Source: Alliaria petiolata
Taxonomy: Eukaryota; Streptophyta; Magnoliopsida; Brassicales; Brassicaceae
DNA length: 64,000 nucleotides
Reading direction: 5' to 3'
NCBI GenBank assembly: GCA_020283515.1
Contig: JAHZTW010000001.1
Span: forward strand, 170,094,291-170,158,290
Numbering within the stretch: position 1 is the first letter of the stretch; the number at the start of each line of letters is the position of its first letter. The position numbers and the translations under genes are program-made. The notes under the pieces were generated by a model that did not search any database, was not told where the DNA came from, and saw only the letters and a program-made list of their open reading frames with translations. This document shows, piece by piece, positions 22,421 to 35,069 of the stretch.

Positions 22421-24721
22421 ATGGGATTTTGTTCGTGTTTATCCTCAGGAGGATCAACAGATCGAAATCAGATTTATGAGATAAATGATTATGGACAAGA
22501 AAATGCAGTTATATACTCTGAACAACATGATGTTCCTCAAAACTTTGGTTCTGTCTCTTCTTTAGCAGGAGGCAAGGGATTCAACCAAGATGCTGCCATT
22601 CTCCACCTGGTATTATAATCATAACCCTACGTAAGTATATGTTTGTCCCATGTAAATAGATATAAAGTAAAGTAAACGAATGATTGTAAATGTAGGGATA
22701 TGGAACAGAAGAAGGAGCGTTATGTGGAGTGTTTGATGGGCATGGAGGGAGAGGTGAATTGGTGAGCAAGATCGTAAGAAACCAATTGCCATCTTTATTG
22801 TTGGGTCACATGAATAATCATTCAGTGACTCGAGACTGGAAACTCATTTGTGAAACTGCGCTTTTGGCGATGGACAAACGAATTCTTAAACTCAAAAACA
22901 CTCTTGATTGCTCTTCCTCCGGAACTGCTGCTGTTCTCGCCGTTAAACATGTAAGTCTCGATTTTTTTTTTTTTTTTTTTAATCTTGTTATCGTAAGTGA
23001 TGTTTTAACCAAATTATTTCATTTATCATACGTAAGTGATCTTTCAGTTTTTTTCATTTCTTCTTCTACATGTTGTATGAAATACCGATATTATTTCATT
23101 TATCATACTCATACATAAGTGATCTTTCAATTTTTCATTTCTTCTTCCTAACAGAATCATCTTTTTTTTTTTTTTCCGGTTATATTAAACAACAATATTT
23201 GATGAACAGGGAAATCAAGTGATGGTGGCAAATCTTGGAGATTCAAGGGCTGTTATGATTGGAACAAGTGAGAATGGAGAAATCGAGGTGGTTCAGTTGA
23301 CCAATGACCTGAAGCCAAGTGTCCCAAGTAAGTTTGTGGTGCTATGGATTAAGTGATGTTTTTTTTTTTTTTTTTTTATAAAAAGGATTAAGTGATGTTT
23401 GTAACCAATATTATTCATCTTACCGGTTTCATTATGGTTAAACATTTGTTTGGGTTGATTGATTTTGCAGGCGAAGCGGAGAGAATAAGGAAACGCAATG
23501 GAAGGGTGTTAGCTTTAGAGGCAGAGCCTCACATTCTGAGGGTATGGCTTCCACATGAGAACCGTCCAGGCTTAGCCATGTCTAGGGCTTTGGGTGATTT
23601 CCTCCTTAAGAGCTATGGTGTCATTGCGATTCCTCAAGTCTCTACGCATCAAATCACCTCTCGCGACCAATTTCTGCTCCTTGCTTCCGATGGGGTACGT
23701 ACTTCCCTAAACCACTGCCGATAACCCGATCCGAGAGGATCTAGAACCAAAATATATTAACCAAATCAAATTTTATTCATTATGGTTTTATAAATGGATT
23801 CAACTTTTATTTTATATACATACATACCTTAAAAAAAAAACAATATCGAATCCAAACCGAACCGAGCCAATATCGATATGATAGATAATTTGAGATAAAT
23901 TAATGATACTCCCTCCGTTCCTGATAGTTTGATTTTTTATGTTTTATTTTTGTTCCCCAAAGATTGATTTTCTAGATTAGATTTAATATATCTCTTTTTT
24001 CAAGACAATAAACAAACAAAAAGTAATAGAAAAAGTAAATTTAAATTCAAAAGCAAACAAAAAGTAATAGAAAAAAGTAAGTAATGATTGATTCTTAATA
24101 TGTGTGAAAAATCTAAAAAATCAAACTATGTGGAACGGAGGAAGTATATTTTAGGGACTGAAAATCGATCCTGAAGGGAAACTAAAACCGTGCCAAACCA
24201 AATTTTGAAAAAAAGTTATTGATATATTGGAATAAAAAAATTGGATAAAAACCGAAATTTGAAACCGTACCAAACCAATTTATGTACATTAGAGTTTGTT
24301 TTGGATACTATAACAAAAAAAAAACAACCAAAATCTGAATCAATTCATAGTTGTTTTCTTTTAGGTTAGGCCAAATCATTTAAGGCTTTTCTTAATTATT
24401 AATTAAATCGGACCCAAATAATACGCCAAACCCAAAGTAAAAGCCCAAATTTAAAACAATTTAACTGTATGATCTCATCCATGTAAATAATGAATCTCTC
24501 TCGCTTGTTTATTGTGTGTTGTAAAGGTGTGGGATGTACTTAGTAACGAAGAAGTGGCGACGGTGGTGATGAAATCGGCGAATGAGGCAGGAGCGGCCAA
24601 CGCGGTGACAGAGGCGGCGGCTAATGCATGGAGACAGAAATATCCGACGGCTAAGGTTGATGATATATCTGTCGTGTGCCTCTCTCTCAACAAGAAGATT
24701 CATCCTCAGCCACAAATATAA
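22421..24721 (+). CDS. Protein phosphatase 2C family protein (PP2C)
   Basis: A Mg2+/Mn2+-dependent Ser/Thr phosphatase. Five exons (22421-22609, 22696-22950, 23210-23327, 23471-23694, 24527-24721) give 326 residues, the length I recall for At4g32950. PP2C motifs appear in order: GVFDGHGG with metal-binding Asp77, ANLGDSRAV near residue 155, SRALGDFLLK, and LASDGVWD built across the last intron. The N-terminus MGFCSCLSS has Gly2 with nearby Cys4 and Cys6, which fits N-myristoylation plus palmitoylation and so a membrane location (inference). Intron 4 is enlarged to 832 bp by repeat DNA with a Stowaway-like MITE inside. Intron 2 holds a diverged internal duplication (about 23010-23150). Splice sites are canonical and the frame is intact. 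Confidence 0.92.
23909..24144. mobile_element. Stowaway-like MITE in PP2C intron 4, 236 bp
   Basis: The left end CTCCCTCCGTTCCTGATAGT and the right end ACTATGTGGAACGGAGGAAG are inverted repeats of each other with few mismatches. TA flanks both sides (23907-23908 and 24145-24146). The start CTCCCTCCGTTCC is the classic plant Stowaway terminus. The DNA on both sides is itself rich in AACCGAACC-like words, a diverged repeat common in this window (also 31950-32440), so the MITE appears nested. Confidence 0.85.
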
Positions 24722-25160
24722 TTAAACAAACCACTTGCGAGAAACAAATAATATATGACTAATCAAAGATGGATGACACGACAACACACGCAGACTTCTG
24801 TGTTTTGCGTATGAGTGATTGAGTGTATATCTATGTATACCGTTGTACGTAAAGTCGTGTGATTATTAGATAGAATGATAGATGTTAGGAGTGGTGTGTG
24901 TCGTGGGATAAAAGGAACAAGAACTTTGACATTTTGGACACAACACACATCGTGGGAATCTATTGATTGGAGCTATAATACCGGAGTAGTTCAATTTTAT
25001 TTCCAAACTCTTTTGTTGTTTCCATATAAGTTTGATAGTAACATCTAACAAAGACATGGTTCAAAAAAAGAAAAAAAAACATCTAACAAAGATGTCAAGA
25101 TGATACTGATTTCTGGACCAACAATTGCACACCAAAAATTAAAAATAAAAGTATCATAGA

Positions 25161-25413
25161 CTAGTTGAAAGCTTTTCTTACTATTCCGTGACCCAAAAAA
25201 AAAAAAAGACTAGTTATGAATATATCTTTGAGAAAATTTGGTGAATAACCAAAAAAAAAACTATAATTTACAAACTAACCATTTTCTTTCTCTATCTCTC
25301 CCTATCTCTCTCTAGAAAATTGGTTAGTTTATGAATTATAGTTTTTTTTTTTGGTTATTCAACAAAATCACCCTATATCTTTTTAGTCTAGTTGAAAGCT
25401 TTTCTTACTATTC
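25161..25413. repeat. 26-bp perfect direct repeat flanking a MITE
   Basis: The word starting CTAGTTGAAAGCTTTTCTTA and ending CTATTC occurs at 25161-25186 and 25388-25413. The 201 bases between hold the Mutator-type MITE. The repeat lies outside the element's own 9-bp target duplications, so it is a separate event. Confidence 0.85.
25230..25373. mobile_element. Mutator-type (MULE) MITE, about 144 bp
   Basis: The two arms are long inverted repeats: the left has GTGAATAACC, an A run, then CTATAATTTACAAACTAACC; the right is the complement, with a T run and GGTTATTC. They are separated by a short TC-rich loop. Nine-base direct duplications TATATCTTT flank the element (25221-25229 and 25374-25382), the target size of Mutator-like elements. 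It has no coding capacity. Confidence 0.75.
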
Positions 25414-26860
25414 ATTGCTAAAATTATAGAGTTACTAAGTAATTGATAAAAAAAAACCCATCTTATCCTTCTTATGATATCAATAATGGTTTTGAAATTC
25501 AATATTCTACTTTTTACATTTTTTTTTTGACACTCATACTTTTTACATTTTAATACTACACATCATCTTTTTTTCTGTTTCATCTGATAATATAACACAC
25601 ATTCAATTTTACGTTTTACTATAGTTTTGTTTAATAAAATTTAACATCCTATTACATCATTTTTATTTCATATTTTGATTTTCTTTTATGTTTTTATTTT
25701 TATGATTATATATTAATAACAATTAGCGATTGAAATAAAATTAAAATAAAATAATTTTGAGTTAAATAATTTTTTTCAAAATAATAAAGACAAAAATATT
25801 AAGTATCCCATACACACTACAAGTGTCCCAATCCTTATCTTATTATACAAGCAATCTTTTTTATCCAATATGTACGCCACATGGCCCAAGTTGCTATTTT
25901 TCTTGCGCAACTCATCGAGATTTAACATATTAGAACAAATTCAATATATATATATTTTTGAGTAAAAGCTTCAATATATTTTAATCCATTCATTCAACTG
26001 TTGATTTTTTTTTTTTCAACTGATTCATTGTAAATAGTTTTAGAGAGATAAGATCATTTACGGATGTCTTGATTTTGATTGCTTATATTACCCCAGTGGA
26101 TGGAAATAAGTGGCAGAAGGCAGAAAGAAACAAAAAGCAGATATCCAAAAAAAAAAAAAAAAAGACTATAAAGGAAAAGATTCCATTCACTCTTTTGTAT
26201 TTTCTTCTTCTTCTGATTCTCTCACTTTTATATATATTTTTTTGTTGCCCCCACAAAATTTGGCACTCCATCTCTGACTAATAAAACAATAGTACATAAA
26301 TTTTATTGTTCCAATAATCTAAAAATGGGATAAATACCCTATTTGTTTTAGATGATCTTACTGTCTAAAATTTTGGTCACTGAATAACTAATTATGTGTG
26401 TCTATAACAACAACCTGTTTGCTGTATTGGAATGTTTTTTTAAAAAAATGAAAAGGGCTTTCACTGTATTGAAATGTTCAAAGTTGTTATTTTTTCAGAA
26501 GAACGTTTTTTTTCTTTCCAAAATGCGGATCTTATGAGTAAATCTGTTTATTTATTTTTTACATACTGATTTTTATTTTTTTTAGTTGGAAGATTTCATA
26601 TCGAAATTCAAATTAATTGGTGGAATTTTTTTAAATTATATTCATAACTACAATAACTTTTCTTTTAATATTAAACATGCTATTTTAATGTTAATTTAAT
26701 TTTAAAAAAAAAAAAAATAATTTCCGAACCGATGTTAAAAATGTCATCTTGGAGGTCTACCGAATTAGGCGTATAAGGATTTTTAAAATGTGTCTAGATG
26801 TGCAAATTTATCTATTTCTAGAACTATATAAGTAAATAATTAAAATTTCGCTTGCGTGTT

Positions 26861-26868
26861 TATATAAG
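26861..26868 (+). promoter_or_regulatory. Likely TATA box of gamma-VPE
   Basis: TATATAAG lies about 170 bases upstream of the gamma-VPE ATG. Inferred from sequence and position only. Confidence 0.45.
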
Positions 26869-27031
26869 CAAATTAGTTGGAGACGTGTTTGTTCTCAGAT
26901 CAGATAGATGATAAAGATTCATTATTTTGTTTGATTGGTTGACAACAACAACTAAAAAAAAAGATTCATTATTTAATAGTCCCCGGAGGTTAAAAGATTC
27001 CTATCCACGTCACCATTCGCCGGCCTTAACG

Positions 27032-29691
27032 ATGACATCTGTCGCCGTTCCCCTTCTCGTTCTCTTGCTCTCGCTGATTGCCGTCTCCGCCGCAAGACAA
27101 GGTCCTGATGACGTCATCAAACTTCCGTCGCAAGCTTCTAGGTTCTTCCGTCCGGCTGAGAAGGACGACGATTCTTCGGCCGGTACTAGGTGGGCTGTTC
27201 TGGTCGCCGGATCGAGCGGATATTGGAATTACCGGCATCAAGTACTGTCTCGATTCTCCGTTTATTGATAAACCTTGCTCTTTTTTTCTCTGATCGGAAT
27301 TTCGAATTTGCCTCCGATTCTAACCCTCTAATGCTTAGTGCTGTACTGCTGTTTGGTTTATGAGAATCATCAGCTGAATCTGTTCCTGCTGTGAAGTAGT
27401 CAAACCTGCCCAGATTTCGAATGGAAGAATATCTGCGAGATTCCTATGATGTTTTAGATAGGTTTAGCCTGCCCAGATTTAGATACTTATGAGCTCGTAA
27501 CTTTTGTCCAGGCCGATATTTGCCATGCTTATCAGCTGCTGAGGAAAGGTGGAGTGAAGGAGGAGAATATTGTGGTTTTCATGTATGATGATATTGCAAA
27601 TAATGAAGAGAATCCAAGGCGTGGGATCATTATCAACAGCCCCCAGGGGAAGGATGTCTATGAAGGAGTTCCCAAGGTCTTTTGCTCTCTCTCTCGGTTT
27701 CGGGATCTTTGCTACGCTGTTGCGATCGATCGATCGATCCTCTCAGAATGGGTTTATGCTTAATTGGTTGGGATTTTTCGTATGGCAGGATTACACTGGA
27801 GATGATGTTACTGTTGATAATCTATTTGCTGTGATCCTTGGAAACAAAACTGCCACTAAAGGGGGAAGTGGCAAGGTTGTGGATAGCGGTCCAAATGATC
27901 ATATCTTCATATTCTACAGCGACCATGGTGGTCCTGGAGTTCTCGGTGAGTTCGGTAAAACCCAGAAAGTAGGATTGTTTTTACCAAAATATATTATTGA
28001 TGGCTTCTTCTCTTCATCTTTTATTTGCAGGGATGCCGACTTCTCCTTACCTATATGCAGATGATCTGAATGATGTCTTGAAGCAAAAACATGCTTCCGG
28101 AACCTACAAAAGCTTGGTAAATCGCTAAGGTTCCTCTGTAATGTTTTTGTTGTTGGTACTGCTACTGCCTGTGACGAAAACTAAAAAAAAGCAAACTGCA
28201 GGTGTTTTATCTCGAAGCTTGTGAATCTGGAAGTATCTTTGAAGGGCTTCTTGGAGAGGGTTTAAACATCTACGCCACAACTGCATCAAACGCAGAAGAA
28301 AGCAGTTGGGGTACCTATTGCCCCGGAGAGGAACCTAGCCCTCCACCGGAGTATGAAACTTGTTTAGGTGACTTATACAGTGTTGCTTGGATGGAAGATA
28401 GGTAAGCTGAAGAATCCCAATACGCTAGTAGGAGTAGCAGTGTTCTGTTTCTCATGTTTAGGAATCTCTATGAATGTCCCATATATTGATTGATTCTGAT
28501 ACTTTGTTTAACATACAACAGTGGAGTGCACAATCTACAGACTGAGACTCTGCACCAACAATATGAACTTGTAAGCTTCTAGTTGCTCTGGAAAGCCCGT
28601 AGTACTAATGATGGAGCTGACCTTTCTCAACTGTTAAAATTAGATTGTTAGCAAATGTGTGCGTCATAAGTGTGTCTTTGTGTTTTCAGGTGAAAAGGAG
28701 GACTGTAGGTATTGGGTCGGCTTACGGTTCTCATGTCATGCAATATGGCGATGTAGGACTTAGCAAGGATAAGCTCGACCTTTACATGGGAACCAACCCT
28801 GCCAATGACAATTTCACCTTTGTGGATGCGAATTCACTGACGCCACCTTCAGGAGTTACAAATCAGCGTGACGCAGATCTTGTCCATTTCTGGGATAAGG
28901 TTCTTTTTTCCATTCTTCTTTACATAGATTATATACTCGGTAGTTTCTGTAGTTCCATTTAATTGCTCAACACATTTCTTTTGCGTGTTATTATTTTCGT
29001 GAAGTACCGTAAGGCACCAGAAGGTTCCACAAGAAAAAGAGAAGCTCAGAAGCAAGTCCTTGAAGCCATGTCTCACAGACTTCATGTTGACAACAGCGTG
29101 AAACTCGTCGGGAAACTCTTGTTTGGCATTTCGGAAGGTCCTGAAGTGCTAAACAAAGTACGGTCTGCTGGGCAACCACTCGTCGATGACTGGAACTGCC
29201 TTAAAAATCTGGTAAATAGATACTTCCCTTGCCCCTCAAGACTTTTTACTTGCCAAAGCCTATCATCAACTCTTTACATCATTGCGACGAGATTCAGAGG
29301 ATCTCTCTGTTTATGTGGGGTCAGTATTGAAAAACGTATTGGTATGGTCATGGAATCACATCTATCATAAAGTACGTTACAAAAGTCAGTTTGTGGAGCC
29401 CAGCACTCTATTATTAGCCAGGCTGCTGAGAAGTCAGACACTTGCGTTAAGTTTCAAATCTCTACTCATTGACTGCTGTTAATAACATAACCTTCGCTGT
29501 ATGTTTAGGTGAGAGCTTTTGAGAGACACTGTGGATCGCTGTCTCAGTACGGTATCAAGCACATGAGGTCCTTTGCAAACATCTGCAACGCGGGGATCCA
29601 AATGGAGCAAATGGAGGAGGCAGCTTCGCAGGCTTGTACCACAATCCCACCTGGTCCTTGGAGCTCTCTTCACCGCGGATTCAGTGCATAA
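27032..29691 (+). CDS. GAMMA-VPE: Vacuolar processing enzyme gamma (legumain, C13 cysteine protease)
   Basis: VPEs cut after Asn in the vacuole, mature vacuolar proteins, and show caspase-1-like activity in cell death and senescence. Nine exons (27032-27241, 27512-27676, 27789-27945, 28031-28116, 28202-28401, 28522-28570, 28690-28899, 29005-29211, 29509-29691) give 488 residues, near the 494 of Arabidopsis. Residues 1-20 (VPLLVLLLSLIAVSA core) form a signal peptide. The catalytic dyad is intact: His171 in FYSDHGGPG and Cys213 in YLEACESGS. The C-terminal prodomain ends PWSSLHRGFSA. The start was chosen for the signal peptide and lack of a better upstream ATG. The next gene is convergent. No breaks are seen. 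Beta-VPE is a close relative, but synteny supports gamma (At4g32940). Confidence 0.95.
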
Positions 29692-30062
29692 AACCCCAAA
29701 CCCTCTTCGCATTTGTTTATACTACCAAAATCCCCAAATATTCCTATTTCGATTTGTAGAGTATTTGAATAATTATTCTCTGTGTATATATCTCATTATC
29801 ATTTCCCTCTTCAGTGTGTAATTCACAGTTCCAAAAAACTATAGAACTAAAGTTAATGTATATAAGGTTTGTTTGTTATATGTTTCTCCTTGCAAATTCT
29901 CAAACGTTGGATGGTCTTTATAGCAGAAACAGCGGAAGAACCATAGGAAATAAATTTGAGAACATAGGAATTTTATTAGAACTTGAGTAATGATCTTCTC
30001 GTGGGTTTTTACATACACCAAAGCGTGTAGAGAATCAGAAAATAGAACAACAGACGCCGACT
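29692..30062. other. Short spacer between convergent gamma-VPE and the DUF866 gene
   Basis: About 370 bases holding both 3' ends. Nothing else is seen. Confidence 0.75.
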
Positions 30063-31656
30063 TTACTTGGTGACGCTGAAGCTTGCACGGAAGTTTGATA
30101 TCATAACCGGACACTCGCCCTTCTCATCGTACTCTGTGAATTCCTCTCCGCTTGACAAGTCAATATCATCAAATTTGGTCCCAGATTCCTGTTTGGGCCC
30201 AAAAAAACTCAACTTATGAGAGCTTAGATGAGTATTGAGCATCAAGAACTATACTGGAAACGAAGATTGGAGTTCTTTGTTCAGACAAACTGTTGTAGAA
30301 AATCAGAAAACTTACAGCTTCAGCTTTCCAATATCCACCAAATCCGAAATCGATGGGTTCATAGCCCCGACAGTCAAACACCATAAGAGGAGCATGTTCT
30401 CCAGCCTCAGAATCTTCCTGAGTTAAAGGCCGACCTTTTCCCGGAATCATTGTCACATTCCCTTCTCTTCCACAGAATTTACACTAAAATAACTCATGGA
30501 GACAAACCATCAAATTCAAAGTAGTAAGAGTATTGTGCAACTGGAGCAATTAGTTTAAGCAAACTATACCCAAAAAGAGGTATTCATTCAACCTAAGAGA
30601 ATGAGAAGCCAGAACGTTTTGTTTCAGCAGAAAAACAGGTAAATTACTGCCAAAAATCATAGCAGCCAACATGCTAAGAATGGATTATCCAAATGCTAAG
30701 ACCGTGTCAAGGACATAGGATATGATATGTTACGACACAGCTCTTATCCCTACTAAAACCATGAAATTTTGCTACCAACCCACAGCCAATATTTGTTTCC
30801 TGGAATTTTGATATTTAACTTCTATGGACTCAATATCAGGAGATGACGAAAGAGTCAGGATCAACAACATTACCTTCTGAACAAGATGACAAGTACCCCT
30901 ACCTCCTGGAGGAGTAAATGTCTCATTCAAAGTCACACATGTTTCTTTCTGAGTCACCTCTCCGCATCTTTCACATTTCAACTAATACCCAGAAAAAAAA
31001 CATTCTGTAAATGATTCCATGCTAAATATGAGGGGAGAAGACAACTTAGACAAGAAAGAAGTATAAATGACTTATTATGTACACAAGCAAGAACAACAAG
31101 GAGAATCATCTACTGTGTCATCATTGAAGAAGACTCAAAGTAATAAGCAGTAATATGGCCATACTAATTGTATTTGATCTTGCTCACTTATTCTCATTAC
31201 ACTGGTGGAAGAGCAACAAAAACACTTGAGAAAACTGTTTCCTACAACCTTGGAAAAGTTATTTCTACTATTCTATCAAGCTCAATTCCTGGGATTTCTG
31301 ATGAGATAAGAAATTTAATTTCACAAGGCGAGATTAAAAACCCTAGACAGGAAAACCTAAGAAGCTTTACTTAATCCTACAAGCACCATGAGAGCAGCCC
31401 AAAAAAAAACAACGTTTTCAAGACCAAGCAATCGAGAAGAAGCGTTAATCATATACCCAAGTAAAACGAAACCAGGAAAAGAAAACCCAATAAAGCAAAA
31501 GAGAAGAAGAGAGAAACAGGACGGAGAATCGAAGCCAGCGAAAGTGGAGGAAACCTTGAAGAGGTAAGGGAAGTTGGAGTCGTCGCAGCCACCGGAGGGC
31601 TGGAGATTTGTGAGATTCTCGAGATCAGCGGTGATTTTAAGCACATAGTTCACCAT
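30063..31656 (-). CDS. DUF866 / CXXC-motif zinc-binding protein
   Basis: A small conserved eukaryotic zinc protein of the UPF0587/CZIB (C1orf123) family; its cellular role is poorly defined. Four exons on the minus strand (31555-31656, 30874-30981, 30316-30483, 30063-30188) give 167 residues. Two CxxC pairs are visible, CERC at residues 37-40 and CKFC at 71-74, suited to bind one Zn2+ in the fold. Conserved segments include MVNYVLKITADLENLTNL at the start, GKGRPLTQEDSEAGEHAPLM, FDCRGYEPIDF and GECPVMISNFRASF near the end. All introns are phase 0. It is intact and matches Arabidopsis At4g32930 as I recall it. Confidence 0.9.
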
Positions 31657-34600
31657 TTCTTTCTCTCCCCAACAAGATTCTTCTCCTTCTCCTTGTTTTG
31701 TGATCCTGGTTTATGGCAGAAATTAGACGCTCTTGTCCTTGAAAATGGGAATGCTTTAAAACCCGGACGAACCGGTAATTCCGATCCGGTTATATCTATC
31801 AAACTCGAGCCATTTTGAACCGTTTAAATCCGGAAAAAGATCCCGTATAAAAATTGGTCATCCGGCAAAGAAAAACCACGATCATGTCGGTTTGCGTATT
31901 AAAAAGGCACTTGGTTAGACGTAGCTTTGCGCAAATCACCTGGAATCGAATAAATAAACCGAATTAAAAAGTATCAAACCGAATTGGATCTGATGTAAAT
32001 ATTTGAATGGATCTTACATATTCATATCCTTAAGAATCGGGAACGAATTCGAACCGAACCAAAAACCGAATGGATATCTGAAATATAATTATATATAAAA
32101 AAAATTAGATATATTTTAAACTTGAAATAATCGAAATATCCAAAATTACAATTATAAACCGAAAATATTAGATATGTTTATACTGAAATAACCAAAATAT
32201 CTGAAAATATTTAGTTTAATTTGATAAAATTAAATTTGTCTTTTGCAAAACTTCCAAAATACTCAAAATATATGAAATTATTTTTGGATAAATTTTGAGT
32301 AGTATCTGAAACCGATCTGAATTCAGACGAAGCTGAACCAAACTCCATTTGAAATTTTTTTATCCGAATGAGTCTTATACCCTAATATCAATATACCTAA
32401 AACCCAGAAGTAACAAATCCGAATCCGAATGGACAGAACTAGTTAGACTTATCATTATCACTTTTTTTTTCTTTTTGGTAGAATGTTAATTTCACTATCA
32501 CTTAATACTTCAAACCATATTGATCTTGATTTTGATTTTGTTTGAGACGAAATTTTCCAACAAATAATAACTTGTGAACGTCTTCACTTGAGTTTTGAAA
32601 AGAAAAATGTTCGATCGATTCGTTTTCAAGTTGGACAGTAAAAAAACTTTAGTCTCCAACCCTCTTATATGATTATACTCACACATGTATGTCTCGTATG
32701 TTTTTGAAAAGTCAGAAAATTCGATTAGATCAAGATCTTGTTCGGTATACGCACGCTACATATCTATTAAAAACATCAAAACAAGAACATAGAAAAGCTT
32801 TCTCCAATGCTAGGCTTTGTTCTTTTTTTAAAAACATATAATGACACCAAACCAAAAGCAAGAAAAATAAAAACAATGTAAAGCTCGTGCGTATAGTAGG
32901 AACGCACCAACACGCAACCTCTTCGAGGAATAATCCTTCAACAACCAAACACGTTGAACAAAAGTCAAACTATTGTCTTGCCATTTGGCTTGATGTCGGT
33001 TTCGCAAACCCACACGTAGTACATGTACATACATATATATGTACAGTAGCTTCATCCCTAATCAATCCCAAAGTATCCCTTTATGACGACGATCCGTCAT
33101 TTGTTCCACTCTATTGTCGTCATTATCCTTTTATATTTTGTAATCAATATTTTATCATTAAATGTGACAGGTACTATCTAGATTAATCTCCAACACATAA
33201 ATTAGAGTCCAAAAATAAATAATCAGAATGATTAGTATTTTGGTCCCTCTTAGATTGACCGTTAAACTATCTCTTTCGCAAAAACCTCTCGTCATTACTT
33301 TGATATTTTTTATATACTAACTTAGATTTCAACTTTCTCCAACTTATTTTTAATTTTGTTTTTCTTTTAACTAAAACTTGAATTGCTTATGTTCGCATTT
33401 AACGCACAACAAAAAAATGATACGTCTTTTTCAAAAAAAATTAATAATGATACGTGAAGCCAAAAACATTGCGAACCTTTGCCTTGAAAATGGTATAGTG
33501 AAACTTTGGCCCATAAATCCATTGGTCAACCGCTAGTGGATATTTTCCTAAATATTTCTGTTGAACTTAAGGTGAAGTATTTTCTTTGTCCCGTCAAAAA
33601 AGTTAATTTCTTTCAACAAAGACACATAAGATAATATTCAAAATTTTCAGGATCAGTTTTGATTTATGAAAATTTGCAGGATCAGTTTTGGCCAATTATA
33701 TATTTTCTTATAATCACAAGTTTCAAGCCGAATTCAAAACTAATTCTTAAAACAAGTGAAACATCTAATATCTCCTATATATTATTCAAGAAGTATTTTT
33801 ATAAAATAAGCTTATCATCTGTTATTTACAATCATGCCATGTTGATATGTCATCACGAGATAACTTTTTAAAATTAAATTCAGACAGTTTTTTTAAATAA
33901 TATGAAAATAGGTTTAAATTACTAGAGTAATTACAATCAAATATCCATTCATATTAATTTAGTAAGAGAATCAACTATTTCTTATTAACTATAAAAATAA
34001 TTATTAATTAAAAAAATCTCACTCTCTTTTCTTAATTGACAGCCACAAACTATTAATTAAAAAACTATTTATTAGCCAATCAAACATAATAAATAAATTT
34101 TCATATCCAATTATATTATATTAATTGGTTTAAAATCACTATATTTTTCCTATCATTTTTATTTAACATATGTGATGTGATCAACAATCATGAGTAAGAA
34201 TCCTGATTTATTAGCATACATATTTTAAAAAAAAATATTCGATTTAATATGGTTCTTATAAAATATTTTAACTTATTAAATTAAATAGTTTTAATTTATG
34301 AATTGATTAAAAATGAAATATTTTAGCTATTTTAAACCGATCAAAAATATTATAATATTTCAAATTAGATTTAAAAAATTGGTATATTATAAATTTATAA
34401 TATGTTAACCGCAGCACAAATCATATCCCATAATTGAGATCGAACTTGACATCCTTAGTCTAACTTACGAGACCAAAAATATTATAACATTCTATAAACC
34501 GAGGTTCGTTTTGTAAAACTTGGATAGTTTGAAGACTTTCTGCAATTGTCTGTCCCTTTTTCTCAACCGAAGTTTTCCAATTTTCGTTAACAACATAAAA

Positions 34601-35062
34601 GTAGGGATTTTTTGTTTTTAACACAACGATTAAAGTAAAGTTTAAAGACCCAAACAAAGGTTTATAATTTCAGTTCGGTAGTTTAGATGAACACGTGTCA
34701 TAAACTCATTGGTTAACATAAAAAGAAAGTCTCACGTGTAACGCGAAAGCTAATAGCTTTCTAAAAATTTCTCCACCATTTACCAAACAAAGCGCGCCTC
34801 TCGCTTCCTTCAACCTCTTTGCTCTCTTTCTTTCTTCTCTCTTCTCTCTACACAAAGCAAAGCGTTATCTTCTCTCCCCCTCCTCTGTTTCGACGCAGAG
34901 CATCATCGTGTTCAAAGCTCTAATCTTTTTTTCGTCGTATAAATCCTCGCAATTACTGTTCCTTCATTTTGGTTTCAATTTTGTTTTCTGGTTTTGATAT
35001 TCGTAGCGACGCAGCGATTAAAGCATGGCTTTTCATCTTTAGATGATTTCTAATTCCATTCA
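31657..35062. other. Intergenic region between the DUF866 gene and the glycine-rich gene
   Basis: Both genes are transcribed away from this 3.4 kb region. It holds their promoters and a stretch at about 31950-32440 dense in CCGAATT, ACCGAACC and AATATCC words, which looks like a decayed dispersed repeat without clear ends. The part at 33890-34400 is extremely AT-rich. The last 200 bases are a pyrimidine-rich leader with two tiny upstream ORFs. Confidence 0.7.
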
Positions 35063-35069
35063 ATGGTGA
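35025..35069 (+). promoter_or_regulatory. Two tandem mini upstream ORFs before the glycine-rich gene
   Basis: ATG at 35025 opens a 5-residue ORF (MAFHL, stop 35040-35042). The next ATG follows at once (35043) and opens an 8-residue ORF (MISNSIQW) whose TGA (35067-35069) lies just inside the main coding frame that starts at 35063. If the transcript includes both, they would tend to reduce main-frame initiation. The leader extent is inferred. Confidence 0.5.

Larger units (their letters stand above)
24722..27031. other. Intergenic region between PP2C and gamma-VPE
   Basis: AT-rich spacer. It contains a Mutator-type MITE (25230-25373), a 26-bp direct repeat around it, and many A or T runs. The last 180 bases form the gamma-VPE promoter and leader. 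No gene is seen. Confidence 0.75.
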
